Positions 1 through 5,845 of a stretch of DNA of 6,961 nucleotides are shown here, piece by piece. Source of the stretch: Lactobacillus sp. UBA5804 (lineage in GTDB: Bacteria; Bacillota; Bacilli; Lactobacillales; Lactobacillaceae); assembly GCA_002418055.1 (NCBI GenBank), contig DIDI01000017.1:1-6961 (forward strand). The letters are read 5' to 3'. The translations under genes were made by a program, and so were the position numbers. Position 1 is the first letter of the stretch. Each line of letters begins with the position of its first letter. The notes below the pieces were generated by a model. It saw nothing but the letters and a program-made list of their open reading frames with translations. It did not search any database and was not told the DNA's origin.

Positions 1-10
1 GCGATGCTAA

Positions 11-25
11 TTATAACGCTTGCAT
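11..25 (-). promoter_or_regulatory. candidate cre (CcpA-binding) site upstream of pox
   Basis: Read on the minus strand, bases 24 to 11 give TGCAAGCGTTATAA. This matches the catabolite responsive element pattern TGNAANCGNTNNCA at eight of nine fixed positions; the only mismatch is A for C at position 13. The site overlaps the -35 hexamer of the predicted pox promoter, where bound CcpA would block RNA polymerase. Pyruvate oxidase genes of lactobacilli are known to be repressed by glucose through CcpA, which agrees with the placement. Binding itself is inferred. Confidence 0.55.
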
Positions 26-48
26 TTGTGAATTTTGGGTGCTTTAAT
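20..48 (+). promoter_or_regulatory. predicted sigma-A promoter of pox
   Basis: A -35 element TTGCAT (20-25) is followed after 17 bases by a -10 element TTTAAT (43-48). The -10 is preceded by TGC, which fits the extended -10 pattern TGN. Transcription would begin near base 55, leaving a leader of about 30 bases that carries the AAGGAG ribosome binding site at 71-76. The spacing is ideal, but both hexamers are imperfect and no transcript data are available. Confidence 0.55.
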
Positions 49-87
49 ACGAGTTGGAATTGATTGTAATAAGGAGATGCACTTAAT

Positions 88-1908
88 ATGGCAAAAATTA
101 AAGGCGCAAATGCGATGTTGCAAGTCTTAGTTGACTGGGGAATTGGCCACATCTATGGTTATCCAGGTGGTTCGTTCGACTCAACTATGAATGCACTTCA
201 TGAAATGCAAGATAAGATTAAGTTTGTGGAGGTTCGTCATGAAGAAGCTGCTTCATTGGCTGCTTCTTCAGAATACAAGATCTCAGGTAAAGTTGGTGTC
301 TGCTTTGGCTCAGCTGGTCCTGGTGCTATTCACTTGATGAATGGTTTGTATGATGCTAAGTATGACAAGGTTCCTATGGTAGCAATCGTTGCTAATGTAC
401 CAACTGGTCGGCAAGACATTAACTTCTTCCAAGCTTTCGATGAACAACCTTGGTTCCGTGATGTTGCAACTTGGGTTCACCAAGCTAAGACTAAGGAAGC
501 CATTCCTGTTTTAATGGATGAAGCTATTCGTCAAGCATATGCACATAAGGGTCCTGCTATCTTGATTATTCCTAAGGACTTTGGTTGGGCAGAAATTAAC
601 GATAACTTCCGTGTTAACGCTAATGCTCATGTTGACGCTAACTATGCTGAACCAACTAAGACTTCAGTTGAAGCTGCAGTTAAGTTGTTGAAGGAAGCTA
701 AGAACCCAGTTGTTTACTTTGGTATGGGTTGTCAAGGTGCCGGCAAGGAATTAAAGGAATTTTCAGACAAGTTCAAAACACCTTTGACTTCATCTGTTAT
801 TGCTAAGGGAATTGTTGAAGATAAGTTCCCAGCTTACCTTGGTTCAATTGGTCGTTGTGCTCCTAAGGCAAGTAATGATATCCAAACGCATGCTGATTTA
901 GTTGTCTGGGTTGGTAATAACTCACCGTTCTCAGTCTTCTTCTTCAATCCAAAGGCTAAGATGATTCAAATCGATGTTGATTCATCTAAACTTGGTAAAC
1001 GTCACGCTGTTGATGTCCCAATGCTTGCAGATGCTAAGAAGTCTTTACGTGCATTAATTGATGCTGGTGAAGAAAAGGCCGAAACCCCACTTTACAAGGC
1101 TGGCTTAGCTGACCGTGAAAACTGGGAAGCTTGGCTTGACAGCTTTAAGGATGATTCTATTAAGGATAACGGTCGTGTTCGGACTGAACCTATTTTTGAT
1201 GTCATTGACAAGCAAGCTGCAGACAATGCTGTCTTTGCTATTGATGTTGGTAACGTCAACATTAACTTCACTCGTTTGATTAACTTACACGGTGATCAAA
1301 AGTGGTCAACTTCAGGTTTATACGCAACCATGGGTTACGGTGCTCCTGCTGCAGTTGCTGCCGCAACGGTTTATCCGGATCGCGAAGTTTGGCATTTATC
1401 AGGTGATGGTGGTTTCGCAATGATGAGTCAAGAATTATTGACTCAAGCACGTTACAACCAACACGTTATGAACGTCATCTTCACTAATGAAACTCTTGGC
1501 TTTATCGAAGCTGAACAAACAGATGAGTCTAACCAGCCTTTATCAGGAGTTATTATTCCAGATAACGACTGGGCTAAGGTTGCAGAAGGTATGAACGTTA
1601 AGGGTGTTACTGTCCGTTCAAAGGCTGAATTTGAAGCAGCTGTTAAAGAATGGAAGAACAGCGATGGCCCAATGTTAGTTGACGTTAAGTTGACTAAGGA
1701 AATGCCTTACTCAGTTGAACTAAACACCTTGGACGACCCAGCATTTGTTGAGAAGTACCAAGCACAAGCTTTGAAGCCTTTCAGCTACTTTGCTGAAAAG
1801 TATGGTGTCGTTGATGCCACTGCTGCTGATGCTGCTTCAGGTGCCTCTGAAGAAGAAGCAGAGCCAGAACCAGAGCCAGACACGACTTCAGGTGCCTCAG
1901 AATATTAA
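88..1908 (+). CDS. pox: pyruvate oxidase, phosphate-dependent, H2O2-forming
   Basis: This 606-residue protein is a thiamine-diphosphate- and FAD-dependent pyruvate oxidase (pyruvate + phosphate + O2 to acetyl-phosphate + CO2 + H2O2), acting in the cytoplasm, usually as a tetramer. It aligns along its length with the L. plantarum enzyme (about 603 residues). The N-terminal PYR domain has the catalytic Glu in VRHEE (Glu52, equivalent to Glu59) and the GGS motif (27-29) that helps bind phosphate. The middle FAD domain contains VGNNSPF (275-281) and KLGKRH (301-306). The C-terminal PP domain has the cofactor motif GDGG (439-442) through Asn467, followed by GFIEAEQ with conserved Phe472 and Glu476. 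AAGGAG at 71-76 lies 11 bases before the ATG. The last 25 or so residues form an unusual acidic Glu-Pro tail flanked by two SGASE copies. Codons look strongly biased (mostly AAG for Lys), suggesting high expression. It is probably monocistronic, since a terminator follows. Acetolactate synthase is less likely given the POX-specific motifs. Confidence 0.95.
   Translation: MAKIKGANAMLQVLVDWGIGHIYGYPGGSFDSTMNALHEMQDKIKFVEVRHEEAASLAASSEYKISGKVGVCFGSAGPGAIHLMNGLYDAKYDKVPMVAIVANVPTGRQDINFFQAFDEQPWFRDVATWVHQAKTKEAIPVLMDEAIRQAYAHKGPAILIIPKDFGWAEINDNFRVNANAHVDANYAEPTKTSVEAAVKLLKEAKNPVVYFGMGCQGAGKELKEFSDKFKTPLTSSVIAKGIVEDKFPAYLGSIGRCAPKASNDIQTHADLVVWVGNNSPFSVFFFNPKAKMIQIDVDSSKLGKRHAVDVPMLADAKKSLRALIDAGEEKAETPLYKAGLADRENWEAWLDSFKDDSIKDNGRVRTEPIFDVIDKQAADNAVFAIDVGNVNINFTRLINLHGDQKWSTSGLYATMGYGAPAAVAAATVYPDREVWHLSGDGGFAMMSQELLTQARYNQHVMNVIFTNETLGFIEAEQTDESNQPLSGVIIPDNDWAKVAEGMNVKGVTVRSKAEFEAAVKEWKNSDGPMLVDVKLTKEMPYSVELNTLDDPAFVEKYQAQALKPFSYFAEKYGVVDATAADAASGASEEEAEPEPEPDTTSGASEY
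1835..1898 (+). repeat. 13-bp direct repeat flanking the acidic tail of pox
   Basis: CTTCAGGTGCCTC occurs at 1835-1847 and again at 1886-1898, 51 bases apart and in the same reading frame, so both copies encode SGAS(E). The DNA between them is a run of GAA/GAG and GAGCCAGA-like units encoding the Glu-Pro stretch. The arrangement suggests that the tail grew, and could change length, by slippage or recombination between short repeats. This is coding sequence, not a mobile element. Confidence 0.7.
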
Positions 1909-1949
1909 TCGGTCAAAGGATAAGCATTGCTTGTCATTTTAACTGATAG

Positions 1950-1981
1950 AAAAAGCGCTTCACATTGTGGAGCGCTTTTTT
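1950..1981 (+). terminator. Rho-independent terminator after pox
   Basis: AAAAAGCGCT (1950-1959) pairs perfectly with AGCGCTTTTT (1971-1980). A T-G wobble and the inner pair CAC/GTG (1961-1963 with 1967-1969) continue the stem up to an ATT loop. The U tract is the right arm plus base 1981. It starts 41 bases after the pox stop codon and separates pox from gnd. Confidence 0.93.
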
Positions 1982-1983
1982 AT

Positions 1984-2013
1984 TGTACATTTTTCTCTGG
2001 CTTCTATTATAAT
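1984..2013 (+). promoter_or_regulatory. predicted promoter of gnd
   Basis: A consensus -10 TATAAT lies at 2008-2013. The best -35 candidate is TGTACA at 1984-1989 (four of six consensus bases, 18-base spacer), directly after the pox terminator. An alternative reading is TTGTAC (1983-1988) with TATTAT (2005-2010), 16 bases apart. The transcript would start near base 2020, about 25 bases before the gnd ATG. No operator-like palindrome is evident here. Confidence 0.5.
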
Positions 2014-2044
2014 TAAACCTAGAGCTTATTGATGGAGGTAGTAT

Positions 2045-3427
2045 ATGCAACAATTTGGCGTAGTTGGCCTAGCTGTGATGGGCAAGAACTTGGCTTTGAA
2101 TATCAGAAATCATGGTTTCTCAGTATCAGGTTTTAGTATCGATCGTCCCGAAGTGGATGCTTTGGCTAAATATGAGGATGAGAAACTGGTGCCGACCTAC
2201 ACTTGGCAGGAGTTTGTCGCTTCACTAGTTAAGCCCCGTAAAATTTTGATTATGATTAAAGCTGGGAAACCAGTCGATTTAACTTTAGCGCAATTGAAAC
2301 CTTTATTGGATGCGGGTGACATTATCATCGATGGTGGTAACTCTAATTTCCACGATACCAATCGTCGAGTTAAAGCCTTAGCTTCAGCAGGTATCCATTT
2401 TATTGGAATGGGTGTTTCTGGCGGTGAAGAAGGGGCTCTAAATGGTCCAGCGTTAATGCCGGGTGGTGATGAAGCCGCCTTCAAGCAGGTCGAACCGATT
2501 CTTGCCGCAATTGCAGCGAAGACGCCTAGTGGCCGCCCTTGTGTGAGTTATATTGGCCCTGAAGCTAGTGGTCACTATGTTAAAATGGTCCATAATGGGA
2601 TTGAATATGCCATTATGCAGGAGGTCTCAGAAGTTTATGATCTTTTGCGCGTAGCCGGTAAGAGCAATCAGGAAATGTCTAAAATCTTCGCAAATTGGTA
2701 TCAAGGCGATCTTGATGCTTATCTGATTGAAATTACGTCCAAGGTGTTAGCCCAACCAGATGATTTAAGTTCTGGCGAAGTGATTGACCGTATTCTGAAT
2801 GTCGCTTCTTATAAAGGAACTGGTAATTGGATGTTGGAAGATGGCGTAGCACTGGGTGCACCTATCAGTGTCATTGCCGAAGCGGTGATTGGACGTTTTA
2901 TGAGTAAGCAGACTCAGCGCTCTGGTCAGGCACCGCAATTAACTAGTGATGTGCCAGCTGATTTCGTGCGTAATCTAGAAAAAGCCTTAAATTTGGCACA
3001 GGCGGTTGCTTATGCGCAAGGCTTCCAGCAACTTACCCTGGCGGCTAATGCTTATAATTGGGGGTTACGTTACCCAGCGATTGCCCAAAATTGGGAGGCA
3101 GGGTGTATTATTCGCTCAGGCATGTTACAAGAAATTGAAACAGCGTATGCTGATCAACCAAAGATGGGACTGTTGTTTGAAGCACCATATTTTGCTCAGC
3201 TAATGAACACTAATTTACCGGCCCTGAAGCAGGTGATTGCGTTAGCGATGTCAGCCGGTGTACCAACGCCAACACTCAGCGCAACGTTAAACTATTTAGA
3301 GTCAATTTTTAATCCGAAGTTACCAGCAAATATGATCCAAGGACAGCGTGACTACTTTGGTGCGCATACTTATCTGCGCAATGACCGTGAAGGTACTTTC
3401 CATACCGAATGGTATGCAGAAAAATAA
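2045..3427 (+). CDS. gnd: 6-phosphogluconate dehydrogenase (decarboxylating), divergent cofactor site
   Basis: This 460-residue enzyme converts 6-phosphogluconate to ribulose-5-phosphate and CO2 while reducing NAD(P)+, in the oxidative pentose phosphate or phosphoketolase route. The N-terminal Rossmann domain has GLAVMGKNLALN (8-19), IIDGGNS (94-100) and VSGGEEGA (124-131). Substrate and catalytic residues by family alignment are all present: Lys180, His183, Asn184, Glu187 and Tyr188 (KMVHNGIEY), Lys257 (KGTG), Arg284, and Arg435 and His441 of the C-terminal tail (QRDYFGAHTY) that reaches into the partner subunit. The protein is slightly shorter than the usual 470-485 residues. Two departures stand out: the NADP-phosphate loop, normally Asn-Arg-Thr/Ser, reads Ser31-Ile32-Asp33, and the family signature before KGTG reads NVASY. 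It may therefore be a paralogue with NAD+ preference. GGAGG at 2034-2038, six bases before the ATG, supports the start. Confidence 0.93.
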   Translation: MQQFGVVGLAVMGKNLALNIRNHGFSVSGFSIDRPEVDALAKYEDEKLVPTYTWQEFVASLVKPRKILIMIKAGKPVDLTLAQLKPLLDAGDIIIDGGNSNFHDTNRRVKALASAGIHFIGMGVSGGEEGALNGPALMPGGDEAAFKQVEPILAAIAAKTPSGRPCVSYIGPEASGHYVKMVHNGIEYAIMQEVSEVYDLLRVAGKSNQEMSKIFANWYQGDLDAYLIEITSKVLAQPDDLSSGEVIDRILNVASYKGTGNWMLEDGVALGAPISVIAEAVIGRFMSKQTQRSGQAPQLTSDVPADFVRNLEKALNLAQAVAYAQGFQQLTLAANAYNWGLRYPAIAQNWEAGCIIRSGMLQEIETAYADQPKMGLLFEAPYFAQLMNTNLPALKQVIALAMSAGVPTPTLSATLNYLESIFNPKLPANMIQGQRDYFGAHTYLRNDREGTFHTEWYAEK

Positions 3428-3443
3428 AGTTTCATGTGAAACA
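3428..3443. promoter_or_regulatory. parS-like palindrome after gnd
   Basis: AGTTTCATGTGAAACA matches the Firmicute ParB-binding site parS, TGTTTCACGTGAAACA, at 14 of 16 positions; the differences are the first base and one central base (T for C). The arms GTTTCA and TGAAAC are perfectly inverted. The site abuts the gnd stop codon and precedes the terminator stem. It could instead be a small RNA hairpin (GTTTC/GAAAC, four-base loop) or a chance match, so the parS reading is tentative. Confidence 0.4.
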
Positions 3444-3477
3444 AAAATGGACCACCATTTAGGTGATCCATTTTTGT
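3441..3477. terminator. bidirectional terminator between gnd and the copper operon
   Basis: ACAAAAATGGA (3441-3451) pairs with TCCATTTTTGT (3467-3477). After one C-A mismatch, CACC (3453-3456) pairs with GGTG (3462-3465) around an ATTTA loop. Because the outer stem is A-rich on one side and T-rich on the other, both strands give a hairpin ending in a U-rich run. It therefore fits as the shared terminator of the convergent gnd (plus) and copper ATPase (minus) transcripts. Confidence 0.88.
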
Positions 3478-3484
3478 TTGTATC

Positions 3485-5398
3485 TTAAGCTAGTGGTGCT
3501 GGTTTCATGCGGTTCAGTGCTAATGAGCTAAGTAAGACTGAAATGGAACTGAAGGCCATTGCCAGTCCTGCTAGTTCTGGGCTAAGGACGAACCCTAAGC
3601 TAACGAAGAGTCCAGCGGCAATTGGGATGCCCAGAGTATTGTAGATTAAAGCCCAGAAGAGATTAAGTTTAATCCGATTGAAAGTCTTATTAGCCAAGGC
3701 TAGGGCTTTAACGACTCCGGCTAAATCATCTTGCATCAAGACAATATCACCTGATTCAATGGCAATATCGGTCCCCGAGCCCATCGCAATGCCAATATCG
3801 GCGGTTGATAAGGCTGGAGCATCGTTGATCCCGTCCCCTACAAAAGCAACTTTTTCACCTTTTGCCTGTAAAGCAGCAATCTTAGCTGATTTGTCCGTTG
3901 GCAAGACTCCAGCCAGCACTTCACTAATGCCAACTTGCTGGGCAATTTGTGTGGCTACAGCGGGGTTGTCACCAGTTAACATAATGGTTTTAAAGCCGCG
4001 CTTAGCTAATGTAGACATGACTGCTTTAGCGTTGTTCTTAGGCGTATCTTGCAATGCAATCAGGCCAATTATTTTTTGATTGAGGCTAACATATAAGACA
4101 GTTTTAGCAGCTTGTTGAAGCGTGTCTGCTTCCTGTTTTAGCTCAATGGGCAAATCCTCAGTGAGTAGCTTGGTGCTACCAATGGCTGCATCTTTGCCGT
4201 TTAATTGCCCCGTGACCCCTTTTCCAGCTACGGCTTTAAAGTCCGTCACCGGACTTAACTGCAATGATCCTGCACGGCGGACAATAGCTTGTGCTAGAGG
4301 GTGTTCGGACGCGGTTTCTAGGCTGGCGGCTACTTGTAAAACTTCTGGCTTTCCAATAATATCGGTCACCGCTGGTTCACCTTTGGTAATGGTACCAGTT
4401 TTATCAAATACGAGGGTGGTGATTTGACTTGCTTTTTGGAGCGCTTCGCCATTTTTAATGAGGACGCCCATTTTAGCACTTTTAGCAGTTCCGACCATCA
4501 GTGCCGTTGGGGTAGCGAGTCCCAAGGCACAAGGGCAGGCAATCACCATCACCGAAATTGCAAACAGTAATGATTTTACCAATGGCGCGGCTAATATGCT
4601 GTACCAAATGACAAAAGTGATAATCGCAATCATGATGACGATTGGCACAAAAATATGTGACAATTGATCTGTGAGATTTTGAATCGGGGCGTGGCTAGCT
4701 TGGGCCTGCTTGACAAAATCAACAATTTGGGCAAGTAGGGTATCGGCACCAACCTGGGTTGCTTTGAAGGTAAAAGTACCAGTAGTGTTAAGCGTAGCGC
4801 CAATCACATGGTCCTTGGATTGTTTATGAACAGGCATACTTTCACCAGTTACCAAGGATTCATCTAAGTCAGTACTACCAGACACAATGATGCCATCAAC
4901 GGGGACTTTTTCACCAGGGCGAACTCGAATAAGATCACCCGGTTTTACCTCAGCAACGGGGACCGTGATAAAGTGACCAGCGCGACTGACTTGGGCTGAT
5001 TTAGCTTGTAATTTTAAGAGGGCACTTAAAGCTTGAGAAGCATTATGGTTCATCTTCTCTTCCATAGCATCACCAAGCAAGACAAAGACTGTCACAAAAG
5101 CGGCACTTTCAAAGTATACGGGGCGGTGTGTTAGCATCGCAAAAATACTATAAAAATAAGCAGCTGAGGTACCTAGGGCGATTAGCGTATTCATATTAGC
5201 GGCATGTTTTTTGAAAGCTTGCCAAGCACTTCGCCAATAAGGAAATGCAGCTAATCCCATGATGAGTGTGGTGGTTACTAGCGCAATTTCGTTATGACCA
5301 GGAAACATAAAATGGAATGGCATTAGCAACATTTGGATTAACATGGGAATGGCTAAGACAAAAGAAATCCAAAATTTAGTCATATTTGAGAGTTTCAT
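3485..5398 (-). CDS. copA: Cu+-exporting P1B-type ATPase without N-terminal metal-binding domain
   Basis: This 637-residue membrane pump uses ATP to export monovalent copper. The actuator motif TGES is at 184-187, the phosphorylated Asp332 lies in DKTGT, the nucleotide domain shows SEHPLA (364-369) and GKGVTG (392-397), and the hinge GDGINDAP is at 521-528. Metal selectivity follows the P1B-1 (Cu+/Ag+) pattern: CPC at 288-290 in helix 6, Asn579...Tyr586-Asn587...Pro592 in helix 7, and Met614, Ser617, Ser618, Ser625, Asn629 in helix 8. Eight membrane segments are visible, the first starting near residue 8, so the cytosolic HMA domain (CxxC) usual in CopA is absent. An in-frame TAG three codons upstream rules out a longer start. 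AAAGGTGG (5409-5416) is the likely ribosome binding site, 10 bases before the ATG. The gene follows the cupredoxin gene by 31 bases and shares its cop-box promoter. A CopB-type pump is less likely because that class has CPH. Confidence 0.95.
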   Translation of the reverse strand: MKLSNMTKFWISFVLAIPMLIQMLLMPFHFMFPGHNEIALVTTTLIMGLAAFPYWRSAWQAFKKHAANMNTLIALGTSAAYFYSIFAMLTHRPVYFESAAFVTVFVLLGDAMEEKMNHNASQALSALLKLQAKSAQVSRAGHFITVPVAEVKPGDLIRVRPGEKVPVDGIIVSGSTDLDESLVTGESMPVHKQSKDHVIGATLNTTGTFTFKATQVGADTLLAQIVDFVKQAQASHAPIQNLTDQLSHIFVPIVIMIAIITFVIWYSILAAPLVKSLLFAISVMVIACPCALGLATPTALMVGTAKSAKMGVLIKNGEALQKASQITTLVFDKTGTITKGEPAVTDIIGKPEVLQVAASLETASEHPLAQAIVRRAGSLQLSPVTDFKAVAGKGVTGQLNGKDAAIGSTKLLTEDLPIELKQEADTLQQAAKTVLYVSLNQKIIGLIALQDTPKNNAKAVMSTLAKRGFKTIMLTGDNPAVATQIAQQVGISEVLAGVLPTDKSAKIAALQAKGEKVAFVGDGINDAPALSTADIGIAMGSGTDIAIESGDIVLMQDDLAGVVKALALANKTFNRIKLNLFWALIYNTLGIPIAAGLFVSLGFVLSPELAGLAMAFSSISVLLSSLALNRMKPAPLA

Positions 5399-5429
5399 AC
5401 CTGGCTAACCACCTTTCCGAGTTAGGACC

Positions 5430-5810
5430 TTATTTAACAATGACCTTGCCATGGAACATATTCATACCACAAGCAAAGTTAAATTCAGCTACTTTATCAG
5501 TCGGAATACTAATTTCAGTTTGGGCTTGGCGGTTAAGTTTTTCTTTAATACCAAGTTGACTGAAGCTGACTTCTGATAAACAAGCAGTCGAATCGCGCAA
5601 GTCGAATTTTATAGTAGCAGGTATGCCACGCTTGAATACTAAAGTTTCAGGCGAATATCCACCAGCTACTGTAATTCTTCCAATTTGTTCTGAGCCGACT
5701 CGGTCAGCAACCTGACTGACGCTATGGCGTTTCCCAAAGAACCACCATGCGGTAAAAGCAATTAATAATAGACCAATAATTAACACAAGCCATTGACTAA
5801 GCATCATCAT
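5430..5810 (-). CDS. membrane-anchored cupredoxin-like copper protein
   Basis: This 126-residue protein has one hydrophobic helix (about residues 4-25), a basic stop (Lys27, Arg28, His29), a linker, and a beta-rich domain from about 43 to 126 resembling the EfeO-type/Cupredoxin_1 fold. Candidate copper ligands are Cys77 in DSTACLSE and the cluster Cys114, Met116, Met118 and His120 near the C-terminus (FACGMNMFHG), the region where cupredoxins carry the Cys-His-Met loop. The start is set at 5810: GGAGG (5816-5820) lies five bases upstream. A longer frame from the ATG at 5849 is excluded because that ATG lies inside the -10 box. Two further Met codons follow immediately and could also serve. 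It is the first gene of the copper operon, 31 bases before the ATPase, so a role in delivering or buffering copper for the pump is inferred. With no positive charge before the helix and several after it, the domain may face the cytoplasm. Confidence 0.85.
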   Translation of the reverse strand: MMMLSQWLVLIIGLLLIAFTAWWFFGKRHSVSQVADRVGSEQIGRITVAGGYSPETLVFKRGIPATIKFDLRDSTACLSEVSFSQLGIKEKLNRQAQTEISIPTDKVAEFNFACGMNMFHGKVIVK

Positions 5811-5815
5811 AAATC

Positions 5816-5820
5816 CCTCC
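5816..5820 (-). promoter_or_regulatory. ribosome binding site that fixes the cupredoxin start
   Basis: GGAGG on the minus strand lies five bases before the ATG at 5810 (eight and eleven before the next two ATG codons). This selects the MMMLSQ start over the upstream ATG at 5849, which has no such site and lies within the promoter. Confidence 0.85.
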
Positions 5821-5833
5821 AAACGAAAATAGT

Positions 5834-5845
5834 TTACACTTGTAA
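5834..5845 (-). promoter_or_regulatory. cop box (CopY-type operator) of the copper operon
   Basis: The core TACACTTGTA (5835-5844 on the plus strand) is a perfect match to the cop box TACANNTGTA bound by CopY-family copper-responsive repressors of lactic acid bacteria; the flanking bases extend the inverted repeat to 12. It starts at the downstream edge of the -10 hexamer and covers the expected transcription start, so a bound repressor would block initiation. CopY releases DNA when Cu+ displaces its zinc. No copY gene lies in the window, so the regulator must be encoded elsewhere. Only one intact box is seen, whereas many cop operons have two. Confidence 0.85.

Noticed and set aside
26..32. 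TTGTGAA, a perfect half-site of the redox regulator Rex, within the pox promoter spacer
   Set aside because: The partner half TTCACAA is missing at the required spacing (37-43 reads GGGTGCT), so a functional Rex site is not supported.
1924..1934. Short inverted repeat AAGC-ATT-GCTT just after pox
   Set aside because: Four-pair stem with no U tract; the strong terminator at 1950-1981 explains the transcript end.
2197..2484. Open frame on the minus strand inside gnd
   Set aside because: It is antisense to a well-supported gene with conserved motifs, has no ribosome binding site I can see and resembles no family.
3678..4667. Several plus-strand open frames inside the copper ATPase gene (3678-4079, 4122-4427, 4458-4667)
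   Set aside because: Antisense shadows of a gene with complete P-type ATPase motifs; low-complexity translations without start signals.
5405..5425. Small hairpin CTAAC/GTTAG around the ATPase ribosome binding site
   Set aside because: Five base pairs with an 11-base loop that leaves the AAAGGTGG site in the loop; too weak to claim translational control.
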